Of a DNA stretch of 64,000 nucleotides, positions 12,165 to 25,112 are shown piece by piece. The notes beneath the pieces are model-generated. The model was not told the origin of the DNA. It worked only from the letters and a program-made list of their open reading frames with translations, and ran no database searches. Within the stretch, counting starts at the first letter, position 1. Every line of letters starts with the position of its first letter. The position numbers were made by a program, and so were the translations under genes. This DNA is from Xylocopa sonorina (lineage: Eukaryota; Arthropoda; Insecta; Hymenoptera; Apidae): assembly GCF_050948175.1 (NCBI RefSeq), contig NW_027490533.1, positions 1 through 64,000 of the forward strand, given 5' to 3'.

Positions 12165-14676
12165 CGTAGCAATGGATTTTTGATGCTTCTCAAAACGCGA
12201 TATCGCATCTCATTTCTATGTTTCATGGTAAGATATAATATGATTTGCGAAGTGTTTTGTATTCCTCGTCTACACTTCAAATGAATGTAAATGCGACACT
12301 TCTTTGCAAGGAAATAGCGTTTGCAGATGTCTACGTATCGTTGCAATAGAGTTCTTATGATTCTTAAGACGCGATATCGCATCTCATTTCTATGTTTCAT
12401 GGTAAGATACAATATGATTTGCGAAGTGTTATGTATTCCTCGTCTACACATCAAATGAATGTAAATGCGACACTTCCTTGCAAGCAAATAGCGTTTGCAG
12501 ATGTCTACGTATCGTAGCAATAGAGTTCTAATGCTTCTTAAAACGAGATATTGCATCTCATATCTATGTTTCATGATAAGATATAATATTCATTGCGAAG
12601 TGTTATGCATTCCTCGTGTACGATTCAAATGAATGTAAATGCGACACTTCCTTGCAAGGAAATAGCGTTTGCAGATGTCTACGTATCGTAGAAATAGAGT
12701 TCTTATGATTCTTAGAACGCTATATTGCATCTCATTTTTACGTTTCATGGTAAGATATAAGATGATTTGCGAAGTGTCATGTATGCCTCGTCTACGATTC
12801 AAATGAAAGTAAGTGCGACACTTCCTTGCAAGGAAATAGCGTTTGCAGATGTCTACGTATCGTAGCAACAGAGTTCTAATGCTTCTTAAAACGCGATATC
12901 GCATCTCATTTCTATGTTTCATGGTAAGATATAATATGATTTGCGAAGTGTTATGCATTCCTCGTCTACGATTCAAATGAATGTAAATGCGACACTTCCT
13001 TGCAAGGAAATAGCGTTTGCAGATGTGTACGTATCGTAGCAATAGAGTTCTTATGATTCTTAGAACGCTATATTGCATCTCATTTTTACGTTTCATGGTA
13101 AGATATAATATGATTTGCGAAGTGTTATGTATTCCTCGTCTACACTTCAAATGAATGTGAATGTGACACTTCCTCGCTAGGAAATAGCGTTTGCAGATGT
13201 CTGCGTATCGTAGCAGTAGAGTTCTAATGCTTCATAAAACGCGATATCGCATCTCATTTCTATGTTTCATGGTAAGGTATAATATGATTTGGGAAGTGTT
13301 ATGTATTCCTCGTCTACACTTCAAATGAATGTAAATGCGACACTTTCTTGCAAGGAAATAGCGTTTGCAGATGTCTACGTATCGTAGCAATGGATTTCTG
13401 ATGCTTCTTAAAACGCGATATCGCATCTCATTTCTATGTTTCATGGTAAGATATAATATGATATGCGAAGTGTCATGTATTCCACGTCCACGCTTCAAAT
13501 GAATGTAAATGCGACACTTCCTTGCAAGGAAATAGCGTTTGCAGATGTCTACGTATCGTAGCAATAGAGTTCTTATGATTCTTAAAACGCGATATTGCAT
13601 CTCATATCTATGTTTCATGATAAGATATAATATTCATTGCGAAGTGTCATGTATTCCTCGTCTACGATTCAAATGAAAGTAAATGCGACACTTCCTTGCA
13701 AGGTAGTAGCGACTGCACATGTCTACGTATCGTAGCAATAGAGTTCATATCATTCTTAAAAAGCGATATCGCATCTCATTTCTATGTTTCATGGTAAGAT
13801 AAAACATGATTTGCGAAGTGTTATGTATTCCTCGTCTACACTTCAAATGAATGTGAATGTGACTTCCTCGCTAGGAAATAGCGCTTGCAGATGTCTGCGT
13901 ATCGTAGCAGTAGAGTTCTTATGATTCTTAAAACGCGATATCGCATCATATTTCTATGTTTCATGGTAAGATATAATATGATTTGCGGAGTGTTATGTAT
14001 TCCTCGACTACACTTCAAATGAATGTAAATGCGACACTTCTTTGCAAGGAAATAGCGATTGCAGATGTCTACGTATCGTAGCAGTAGAGTCCTTATGATA
14101 CTTAAAACGCGATATCGCATCTCATTTCTATGTTTCATGGTAAGATATAATATGATTTGCGGAGTGTTATGTATTCCTCGCCTACAATTCAAATGAATGC
14201 AAATGCGACACATCCTCGCTAGGAAATAGCGTTTGCAGATGTCTACGTATTGTAGCAAGTTGAGTTCTAATGCTTCTTAAAACGCGATATCGCATCTCAT
14301 TTCTATGTTTCATGGTAAGCTATAATATGTTTTGCGAAGTGTTATGTATTCATCGTCTACACATCAAATGGATGCAAATGCGACACTTCCTTGCAAGGAA
14401 ATAGCGTTTGCAGATGTCTACGTATCGTTGCTACAGAGTTCTTATGATTCTTAAAACGCGATATCGCATCTCATTTTTATGTTTCGTGGTAAGGTATAAT
14501 ATGATTTGCGAAGTGTTATGTATCCGTCGTCTACACTTCAAATGAATGTAAATGCGACACTTTCTTGCAGGGAAATAGCGTTTGCAGGTGTCTACGCATC
14601 TTAGCAATGGATTTCTGATATTTCTTAAAACGAGATATTGCATCTCATATCTATGTTTCATGACAAGATATAATAT
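12165..14676. repeat. Segment duplicated from about 5,033-7,544 (offset 7,132 bp)
   Basis: Markers 5458, 6502 and 7545 reappear at 12590, 13634 and 14677, each 7,132 bp later (41 x 174 minus 2). Shared private features include ggatttttgatgc, ttccacgtccacgc, ggtagtagcgactgc, and the paired 2-bp deletion and 1-bp insertion (about 13,859 and 14,252). Substitutions such as cattcataaaacg near 13,230 break the minus-strand frame relative to the 5.5-6.5 kb copy. At 14,677-14,754 the match jumps forward by two monomers: sequence before the marker is 7,545-type, sequence after it (agcatttgcag) is 7,893-type. Confidence 0.82.
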
Positions 14677-16631
14677 TCATTGCGAAGTGTTATGCATTCC
14701 TCGTCTACGATTCAAATGAATGTAAATGCGACACTTCCTTGCAAGGAAATAGCATTTGCAGATGTCTACGTATCGTAGCAATAGAGTTCTAATGCTTCTT
14801 AAAACGCGATATCGCATCTCACTTCTATGTTTCATGGTAAGATATAATATGATTTGCGAAGTGTTTTGTATTCCTCGTCTACACTTCAAATGAATGTGAA
14901 TGTGACACTTCCTCGCTAGGAAATAGCGTTTGCAGATGTCTGCGTATCGTAGCAGTAGAGATCTAATGCTTCTTAAAACGCTATATCGCATCTCATTTCT
15001 ATGTTTCATGGTAAGATACAATATGATTTGCGAAGTGTTATGTATTCCTCGTCTACACTTCAAATGAATGCGAATGCGACACTTCCTCGCTAGGAAATAG
15101 CGTTAGCAGATGTCTACGTATCGAAGCAATAGAGTTCAAATGCTTCTTAAAACGCGATATCGCATCTCATTTCTATGTTTCATGGTAAGATATAATACGA
15201 CTTTCGAAGTGTTATGTATTCCTCGGCTACACTTCAAATGAATGTAAATGCGACACTTCTTTGCAAGGAAATAGCGATTGCAGATGTCCACGTATCGAAG
15301 CAATAGAGTTCAAATGCTTCTTAAAACGAGATATTGCATCTCATATCTATGTTTCATGATAAGATATAATATTCATTGCGAAGTGTTATGCATTCCTCGT
15401 CTACGATTCAAATGAATGTAAATGCGACACTTCCTTGCAAGGAAATAGCGTTTGCAGATGTCTACGGATCGTAGCAATAGAGTTCTAATGCTTCTTAAAA
15501 CGCGATATCGCATCTCATTTCTATGTTTCATGGTAAGATATAATACGATTTGCGAAGTGTTATGTATTCCTCGGCTACACTTCAAATGAATGTAAATGCG
15601 ACACTTCTTTGCAAGGAAATAGCGACTGCAGATGTCTACGTATCGTAGCAGTAGAGTTCTTATGATTCTTAAAACGCGATATCGAATCTCATTTCTATGT
15701 TTCATGGTAAGATATAATATGATTTGCGGAGTGTTATGTATTCCTCGTCTACACTTCAAATGAATGCAAATGCGACACTTCCTCGCTAGGAAATAGCGTT
15801 TGCATATGTCTACGTATCGTAGCAGTTGAGTTCTAATGCTTCTTAAAACGCGATATCGCATCTCATTTCTATGTTTCATGGTAAGATATAATATGATTTG
15901 CGAAGTGTTATGTATTCCTCGTCTACACATCAAATGAATGTAAATGCGACACTTGCTTGCAAGGAAATAGCGTTTGCAGATGTCTACGTATCGTTGCAAT
16001 AGAGTTCTTATGATTCTTAAAACGCGATATCGCATCTCATTTCTATGTTTCATGGTAAGGTATAATATGATTTGCGAAGTGTTATGTATCCGTCGTCTAC
16101 ACTTCAAATGAATGTAAATGCGACACTTGCTTGCAAGGAAATAGCGTTTGCAGATGTCTACGTATGGTAGTAATGGATTTCTGATGCTTCTTCAAACGCG
16201 ATATCGCATGTCATTTCTATGTTTCATGGTAAGATATAATATGATTTGCGGAGTGTTATGCATTCCTCGTCTACGGTTCAAATGAATGTAAATGCGACAC
16301 TTCCTTGCAAGGAAATAGCGTTTGCAGATGTCTACGGATCGTAGCAATAGAGTTCTAATGCTTCTAAAAACGCGATATCGCATCTCATTTCTATGTTTCA
16401 TGGTAAGATATAATACGATTTGCGAAGTGTTCTGTATTCCTCGGCTACACTTCAAATGAATGTAAATGCGACACTTTCTTGCAATGAAATAGCGTTTGCA
16501 GAAGTCTACGTACCGTAGCAATGGATTTCTAATGCTTCTTAAAGCGCGATATCGCATCTCATTTCTATGTTTCATGATAAGATATAATATGATTTGCGAA
16601 GTGTCATGTATTCCTCGTCTACACATCAAAT
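14677..16631. repeat. Mosaic satellite segment
   Basis: Markers at 14677, 15373 and 16939 are 4 and 9 monomers apart. The segment mixes monomer types from neighbouring blocks: agcatttgcag, gattcttaaaacg, ggctacacttc with gcgattgcag or gcgactgcag, and two gtctacggatcg monomers. I found no long match at a single offset. It holds only 174-bp units and no other sequence. Confidence 0.75.
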
Positions 16632-18543
16632 GAATGTAAATGCGACACTTCCTTGCAAGGAAATAGCGTTTGCAGATGTCTACGTATCGAAGCAATAGAG
16701 TTCAAATGCTTCTTAAAACGCGATATCACATCTCATTCCTATGTTTCATGGTAAGATATAATATGATTTGCGAAGTATCATGTATTCCTCGTCGACACTT
16801 CAAATGAATGTAAAAGCGACACTTCCTTGCATGGAAATAGCGTTAGCAGATGTCTACGTATCGAAGCAATAGAGTTCAAATGCTTCTTAAAACGAGATAT
16901 TGCATCTCATATCTATGTTTCATGATAAGATATAATATTCATTGCGAAGTGTCATGTATTCCTCGTCTACGATTCAAATGAAAGTAAATGCGACACTTCC
17001 TTGCAAGGTAGTAGCGATTGCACATGTCTACGTACTGTAGCAATAGAGTTCATATCATTCTTAAAAAGCGATATCGAATCTCATTTCTATGTTTCATGGT
17101 AAGATAAAACATGATTTGCGAAGTGTTATGTATTCCTCGTCTACACTTCAAATGAATGTGAATGTGACTTCCTCGCAAGGAAATAGCGTTTGCAGATGTC
17201 TACGTATCGTAGCAGTTGAGTTCTAATGCTCCTTAAAACGCGATATCGCATCTCATTTTTATGTTTCATGGTAAGATATAATATGATTTGCGAAGTGTCT
17301 TGTATTCCTCGTCTACACTTCAAATGAATGTAAATGCGACACTTCCTTGCAAGGAAATAGCGTTTGCAAATGTCTACCTATCGTAGCAATAGTGTTCTAA
17401 TGCTTCTTAAAACGAGATATTGCATCACATATCTATGATTCATGATAAGATATAATATTCATTGCGAAGTGTTATGCATTCCTCGTCTACGATTCAAATG
17501 AATGTAAATGCGACACTTCCTTGCAAGGAAATAGCGTTTGCAGATGTCTACGTATCGTAGCAGTTGAGTTCTAATGCTTCTTAAAACGCGATATCGCACC
17601 TCATTTCTATGTTTCATGGTAAGATGTAATATGATTTGCGAAGTGTTATGTATTCCTCGTCTACACATCAAATGAATGTAAATGCGACACTTCCTTGCAA
17701 GGAAATAGCGTTTGCAGATGTCTACGTATCGTAGCAATATAGTTCTTATGATTCTTAAAACGCGATATCGCATCTCATTTCTATGTTTCATGGTAAGGTA
17801 TAATATGATTTGCGAAGTGTTATGTATCCGTCGTCTACACTTCAAATGAATGTAAATGGGACACTTTCTCGCAAGGAACTAGCGTTTGCAGATGTCTACG
17901 TATCTTAGCAATATAGTTCTTATGATTCTTAAAACGCGATATCGCATCACATTTCTATGTTTCATGGTAAGATATAATATGATTTGCGGAGTGTTATGTA
18001 TTCCTCGTCTACACTTCAAATGAATGTAAATGCGACACTTCCTTGCAAGGAAATAGCGTTTGCAGATGTCTACGGATCGTAGCAATAGAGTTCTAATGCT
18101 TCATAAAACGCGATATCGCATCTCATTTCTATGTTTCATGGTAAGATATAATACGATTTGCGAAGTGTTATGTATTCCTCGGCTACACTTCAAATGATTG
18201 TAAATGCGACACTTCCTTGCAAGGAAATAGCGTTTGCAAATGTCTACCTATCGTAGCAGTATTGATCTAATGCATCTTAGAACGCGATGTCGCAACTCAT
18301 TTCAATGTTTCATGGTAAGATATAATATGATTTGCGGAGTGTTATGTATTCCTCGTCTACACTTCTAATGAATGTAAATGCGACACTACTTTGCAAGGAA
18401 ATAGCGTTTGCAGATGTCTACGTATCGTAGCAGTAGAGTTTTAATGCTTCTTAAAACGCGATATCGCATCTCATTTCTATGTTTCATGGTAAGGTACGAT
18501 ATGATTTGCGAAGTGTTATGTAGTCCTCGTCTACACTTCAAAT
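16632..18543. repeat. 11-mer HOR of 1,912 bp, copy 1
   Basis: From about here the sequence repeats 1,912 bp downstream (11 x 174 minus 2; the 2 bp are the gtgacttcc deletion near 17,163). Markers 16939 and 17459 reappear at 18851 and 19371. Landmarks are atctcattcc with gtatcatgtattcc, gtaaaagcgac, aagataaaacatg, gattcatgataag, gggacactttctcgc and tattgatctaatgcatc. The early part (atctcattcc onward) also resembles the end of the 13-mer HOR. Confidence 0.85.
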
Positions 18544-20430
18544 GAATGTAAATGCGACACTTCCTTGCAAGGAAATAGCGTTTGCAGATGTCTACGTATC
18601 GAAGCAATAGAGTTCAAATGCTTCTTAAAACGCGATATCACATCTCATTCCTATGTTTCATGGTAAGATATAATATGATTTGCGAAGTATCATGTATTCC
18701 TCGTCGACACTTCAAATGAATGTAAAAGCGACACTTCCTTGCATGGAAATAGCGTTAGCAGATGTCTACGTATCGAAGCAATAGAGTTCAAATGCTTCTT
18801 AAAACGAGATATTGCATCTCATATCTATGTTTCATGATAAGATATAATATTCATTGCGAAGTGTCATGTATTCCTCGTCTACGATTCAAATGAAAGTAAA
18901 TGCGACACTTCCTTGCAAGGTAGTAGCGATTGCACATGTCTACGTACTGTAGCAATAGAGTTCATATCATTCTTAAAAAGCGATATCGAATCTCATTTCT
19001 ATGTTTCATGGTAAGATAAAACATGATTTGCGAAGTGTTATGTATTCCTCGTCTACACTTCAAATGAATGTGAATGTGACTTCCTCGCAAGGAAATAGCG
19101 TTTGCAGATGTCTACGTATCGTAGCAGTTGAGTTCTAATGCTCCTTAAAACGCGATATCGCATCTCATTTCTATGTTTCATGGTAAGATATAATATGATT
19201 TGCGAAGTGTCATGTATTCCTCGTCTACACTTCAAATGAATGTAAATGCGACACTTCCTTGCAAGGAAATAGCGTTTGCAAATGTCTACCTATCGTAGCA
19301 ATAGTGTTCTAATGCTTCTTAAAACGAGATATTGCATCACATATCTATGATTCATGATAAGATATAATATTCATTGCGAAGTGTTATGCATTCCTCGTCT
19401 ACGATTCAAATGAATGTAAATGCGACACTTCCTTGCAAGGAAATAGCGTTTGCAGATGTCTACGTATCGTAGCAGTTGAGTTCTAATGCTTCTTAAAACG
19501 CGATATCGCACCTCATTTCTATGTTTCATGGTAAGATATAATATGATTTGCGAAGTGTTATGTATTCCTCGTCTACACATCAAATGAATGTAAATGCGAC
19601 ACTTCCTTGCAAGGAAATAGCGTTTGCAGATGTCTACGTATCGTAGCAATATAGTTCTTATGATTCTTAAAACGCGATATCGCATCTCATTTCTATGTTT
19701 CATGGTAAGGTATAATATGATTTGCGAAGTGTTATGTATCCGTCGTCTACACTTCAAATGAATGTAAATGGGACACTTTCTCGCAAGGAACTAGCGTTTG
19801 CAGATGTCTACGTATCTTAGCAATATAGTTCTTATGATTCTTAAAACGCGATATCGCATCACATTTCTATGTTTCATGGTAAGATATAATATGATTTGCG
19901 GAGTGTTATGTATTCCTCGTCTACACTTCAAATGAATGTAAATGCGACACTTCCTTGCAAGGAAATAGCGTTTGCAGATGTCTACGGATCGTAGCAATAG
20001 AGTTCTAATGCTTCATAAATCGCGATATCGCATCTCATTTCTATGTTTCATGGTAAGATATAATACGATTTGCGAAGTGTTATGTATTCCTCGGCTACAC
20101 TTCAAATGAATGTAAATGCGACACTTCCTTGCAAGGAAATAGCGTTTGCAAATGTCTACCTATCGTAGCAGTATTGATCTAATGCATCTTAGAACGCGAT
20201 GTCGCATCTCATTTCAATGTTTCATGGTAAGATATAATATGATTTGCGGAGTGTTATGTATTCCTCGTCTACACTTCTAATGAATGTAAATGCGACACTA
20301 CTTTGCAAGGAAATAGCGTTTGCAGATGTCTACGTATCGTAGCAGTAGAGTTTTAATGCTTCTTAAAACGCGATATCGCATCTCATTTCTATGTTTCATG
20401 GTAAGGTACAATATGATTTGCGAAGTGTTA
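18544..20430. repeat. 11-mer HOR of 1,912 bp, copy 2
   Basis: Near-identical to copy 1 at an offset of 1,912 bp. I noted at least six substitutions: catttttatg/catttctatg near 17,265, gtcttg/gtcatg near 17,298, gatgtaat/gatataat near 17,634, cataaaacg/cataaatcg near 18,109, caaatgattg/caaatgaatg near 18,195 and cgcaactc/cgcatctc near 18,292. The copies part near 20,430 (tagtcctcg versus tatccgtcg). Confidence 0.85.
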
Positions 20431-21689
20431 TGTATCCGTCGTCTACACTTCAAATGAATGTAAATGCGACACTTCCTTCCAAGGAAATAGCGTTTGCAGA
20501 TGTCTACGTATCGTAGCAATAGAGTTCTAATGCTTCTTAAAACGCGATATCGCATCTCATTTCTATGTTTCATGGTAGGATATAATATTCATTGCGAAGT
20601 GTTATGTATTCAACGCCTACACTTCAAATGAATGTGAATGTGACACTTCCTCGCTAGGAAATAGCGTTTGCAGATGTCTGCGTATCGTAGCAGTAGAGTT
20701 CTAATGCTTCTTAAAACGCGATATCGCATCTCATTTCTATGTTTCATGGTAAGATATAATACGATTTGCGAAGTGTTATGTATTCCTCGGCTACACTTCA
20801 AATGAATGTAAATGCGACACTTCTTTGCAAGGAAATAGCGATTGCAGATGTCTACGTATCGTAGCAGTAGAGTTCTTATGATTCTTAAAACGCGATATCG
20901 CATCTCATTTCTATGTTTCATGGTAAGATATAATATGATTTGCGAAGTGTTATGTATTCTTCGTCTACACATCAAATGAATGTAAATGAGACACTTCCTT
21001 GCAAGGAAATAGCGTTTGCAGATGTCTACGTATCGTAGCAATAGAGTTCTAATGCTTCTTAAAACGAGATATTGCATCTCATATCTATGTTTCATGATAA
21101 GATATAATATTCATTGCCAAGTGTTATGCATTCCTTGTCTACGATTCAAATGAATGTAAATGCGACACTTCCTTGCAAGGAAATAGCGTTTGCAGATGTC
21201 TACGTATCGTAGTAATAGAGTTCTTATGATTCTTAAAACGTGATATCGCATCTCATTTCTATGCTTAATGGTAAGGTATAATATGATTTGCGAACTGTTA
21301 TGTATCCGTCGTCTACACTTCAAATGAATGTAAATGCGACACTTCCTTGCAAGGAAATAGCGTTTGCAGATGTCTACGTATCGTAGCAATAGAGTTCTAA
21401 TGCTTCTTAAAACGCGATATCGCATCTCATTTCTATGTTTCATGGTAAGATATAATGTGATTTGCGAAGTGTTATGTATTCCTCGTCTACACTTCAAATG
21501 AATGTGAATGTGACACTTCCTCGCTAGGAAATAGCGTTTGCAGATGTCTGCGTATCGTAGCAGTAGAGTTCTAATGCTTCTTAAAATGCGATATCGCAAC
21601 TCATTTCTACGTTTCATGGTAAGATACAATATGATTTGCGAAGTGTTATGTATTCCTCGTCTACACTTCAAATGAATGTGAATGCGACA
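20431..21689. repeat. Transitional satellite segment with a hybrid type-X site
   Basis: The markers at 20589 and 21111 are 3 monomers apart. The one at 20,589 is hybrid: standard ggtaggatataat leads into attcattgcg, followed by gtattcaacgcctacac, which is standard-type. The remainder resembles the 38.9-39.6 kb and 50.5-51.3 kb regions (gtattcaacg, ggctacacttc, gtattcttcg monomers in order). Confidence 0.75.
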
Positions 21690-22625
21690 CTTCCTCGCTA
21701 GGAAATAGCGTCTGCAGATGTCTACGTATCGAAGCAATGGAGTTCAAATGCTTCTTAAAACGAGATATTGCATCTCATATCTATGTTTCATGATAAGATA
21801 TAATATTCATTGCGAAGTGTTATGCATTCTTCGCCTACGATTCAAATGAATGTAAATGCAACACTTCCTTGCAAGGAAATAGCGTTTGCAGATGTCTACG
21901 TATCGTAGCAGTTGAGTTCTAATGCTTCTTAAAACGCGATATCGCACCTCATTTCTATGTTTCATGGTAAGATATAATATGATTTGCGGAGTGTTATGTA
22001 TTCCTCGTCTACACTTCAAATGAATGTAAATGCGACACTTCCTTGCAAGGATATAGCGTTTGCAGATGTCTACGTATCGAAGCAATAGAGTTCAAATGCT
22101 TCTTAAAACGAGATATTGCATCTCATATCTATATTTCATGATAAGATATAATATTCATTGCGAAGTGTTATGCATTCCTCGTCTACGATTCAAATGAATG
22201 TAAATGCGACACTTCCTTGCAAGGAAATACCGTTTGCAGATGTCTACGGATCGTAGCAATAGAGTTCTAATGCTTCTTAAAACGCGATATCGCATCTCAT
22301 TTCTATGTTTCATGGTAAGATATAATACGATTTGCGAAGTGTTATGTATTCCTCGGCTACACTTCAAATGAATGTAAATGCGACACTTCTTTGCAAGGAA
22401 ATAGCGATTGCAGATATCTACGTATCGTAGCAGTAGATTTCTAATGCTTCTTAAAACGCGATATCGCATCTCATTTCTATGTTTCATGGTAAGATATAAT
22501 ATGATTTGCGGAGTGTTATGTATTCCTCGTCTACACCTCAAATGAATGTAAATGCGACACTTCCTTGCAAGGAAATAGCGTTTGCAAATGTCTACCTATC
22601 GTAGCAGTAGTGTTCTAATGCTTCT
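21690..22625. repeat. About 0.94-kb segment, copy 1 of a 1,914-bp-offset pair
   Basis: Matches 23,604-24,539 at an offset of exactly 11 x 174. Markers 21807 and 22155 reappear at 23721 and 24069. Landmarks are gcgtctgcag, gcaatggagttc, gcattcttcgcctacg with gcaacacttcc, aaggatatagcg, atatttcatg and aaataccg. The same order of landmarks returns at 51.3-51.9, 54.8-55.3, 59.8-60.3 and 63.5-64.0 kb, so this is an ancestor-like piece of the last domain's tail module. Confidence 0.8.
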
Positions 22626-23603
22626 TAAAACGAGATATTGCATCTCATATCTATGTTTCATGATAAGATATAATATTCATTGCGAAGTGTTATGCATTCC
22701 TCGTCTACGATTCAAATGAATGTAAATGCGACACTTCCTTGCAAGGAAATAGCGTTTGCAGATGTCTACGTATCGTAGCAATAGAGTTCTTATGATTCTT
22801 AAAACGTGATATCGCATCTCATTTCTATGCTTCATGGTAAGGTATAATATGATTTGCGAACTGTTATGTATCCGTCGTCTACACTTCAAATGAATGTAAA
22901 TGCGACACTTCCTTCCAAGGAAATAGCGTTTGCAGATGTCTACGTATCGTAGCAATAGAGTTCTAATGCTTCTTAAAATGCGATATCGCAACTCATTTCT
23001 ACGTTTCATGGTAAGATACAATATGATTTGCGAAGTGTTATGTATTCTCCGTCTACACATCAAATGAATGTAAATGAGACACTTCCTTGCAAGGAAATAG
23101 CGTTTGCAGATGTCTACGTATCGTAGCAATAGAGTTCTTATGATTCTTAAAAAGCGATATCGCATCTCATTTCTATGTTTCATGGTAAAGTATAATATGA
23201 TTTGCGAAGTGTTATGTATCCGTCGTCTACACTTCAAATGAATGTAAATGCGACACTTTCTTGCAAGGAAATAGCGTTTGCAGATGTCTACGTATCGTAG
23301 CAATAGAGTTCTTATGATTCTTAAAACGCGATATCGCATCTCATTTCTATGCTTCATGGTAAGGTATAATATGATTTGCAAACTTTTATGTATCCGTCGT
23401 CTACACTTCAAATGAATGTAAATGCAACACTTCCTTGCAAGGAAATAGCGTTTGCAGATGTCTACGTATCGTAGCAATAGAGTTCTAATGCTTCTTAAAA
23501 CGCGATATCGCATCTCATTTCTATGTTTCATGGTAGGATATAATATGATTTGCGAAGTGTTATGTATTCAACGCCTACACTTCAAATGAATGTGAATGTG
23601 ACA
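22626..23603. repeat. Satellite monomers between the 1,914-bp-offset pair
   Basis: Five to six ordinary monomers, including gcttcatggtaagg with gaactgttatg, ttccttccaagg, aaaatgcgatatcgcaactc, gtattctccg, and a gcaaacttttatg unit. It resembles pieces of 45-48 kb. No non-satellite sequence is present. Confidence 0.75.
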
Positions 23604-24539
23604 CTTCCTCGCTAGGAAATAGCGTCTGCAGATGTCTACGTATCGAAGCAATGGAGTTCAAATGCTTCTTAAAACGAGATATTGCATCTCATATCTATGT
23701 TTCATGATAAGATATAATATTCATTGCGAAGTGTTATGCATTCTTCGCCTACGATTCAAATGAATGTAAATGCAACACTTCCTTGCAAGGAAATAGCGTT
23801 TGCAGATGTCTACGTATCGTAGCAGTTGGGTTCTAATGCTTCTTAAAACGCGATATCGCACCTCATTTCTATGTTTCATGGTAAGATATAATATGATTTG
23901 CGGAGTGTTATGTATTCCTCGTCTACACTTCAAATGAATGTAAATGCGACACTTCCTTGCTAGGATATAGCGTTTGCAGATGTCTACGTATCGAAGCAAT
24001 AGAGTTCAAATGCTTCTTAAAACGAGATATTGCATCTCATATCTATATTTCATGATAAGATATAATATTCATTGCGAAGTGTTATGCATTCCTCGTCTAC
24101 GATTCAAATGAATGTAAATGCGACACTTCCTTGCAAGGAAATACCGTTTGCAGACGTCTACGGATCGTAGCAATAGAGTTCTAATGCTTCTTAAAACGCG
24201 ATATCGCATCTCATTTCTATGTTTCATGGTAAGATATAATACGATTTGCGAAGTGTTATGTATTCCTCGGCTACACTTCAAATGAATGTAAATGCGACAC
24301 TTCTTTGCAAGGAAATAGCGATTGCAGATATCTACGTATCGTAGCAGTAGAGTTCTAATGCTTCTTAAAACGCGATATCGCATCTCATTTCTATGTTTCA
24401 TGGTAAGATATAATATGATTTGCGGAGTGTTATGTATTCCTCGTCTACACCTCAAATGAATGTAAATGCGACACTTCCTTGCAAGGAAATAGCGTTTGCA
24501 AATGTCTACCTATCGTAGCAGTAGTGTTCTAGTGCTTCT
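23604..24539. repeat. About 0.94-kb segment, copy 2 of the 1,914-bp-offset pair
   Basis: Four differences from copy 1 were noted: cagttgggttc (near 23,829), ttgctaggatatag (near 23,961), gcagacgtc (near 24,155) and gtagagttc where copy 1 has gtagatttc (near 24,352). After about 24,530 it continues into ttagaacgcgatatc monomers instead of a type-X monomer. Confidence 0.8.
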
Positions 24540-25112
24540 TAGAACGCGATATCGCATCTCATTTCTATGTTTCATGGTAAGATACAATATGATTTGCGAA
24601 GTGTTATGTATTCCTCGTCTACACTTCAAATGAATGTGAATGCGACACTTTCTCGCTAGGAAATAGCGTTTGCAGATGTCTACGTATCGGAGCAATAGAG
24701 TTCAAATGCTTCTCAAAACGCGATATCGCATCTCATTTCTATGTTTCATGGTAAGATATAATCCGATTTGCGAAGTGTTATGTATTCCTCGGCTACAATT
24801 CAAATGAATGTAAATGCGACACTTCTTTGCAAGGAAATAGCGATTGCAGATGTCTACGTATCGTAGCAATAGAGTTCTTATGATTCTTAAAACGCGATAT
24901 CGCATCTCATTTCTATGTTTCATGGTAAGATACAATATGATTTGCGAAGTGTTATGTATTCCTAGTCTACAATTCAAATGAATGTGAATGCGACACTTCC
25001 TCGCTGGGAAATAGCGTTTGCAGATGTCTACGTATCGAAGCAATAGAGTTCAAATGCTTCTTAAAACGAGATATTGCATCACATATCTATGATTCATGAT
25101 AAGATATAATGT
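24540..25112. repeat. Satellite segment leading into the 18-mer HOR
   Basis: It matches the end of the following 18-mer unit (27,846-28,244) but holds one more monomer: 24,510 to 25,113 is 603 bp, while the equivalent 27,816 to 28,245 is 429 bp. The extra unit lies between the two acaattcaaatg monomers near 24,795 and 24,970. Confidence 0.8.
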
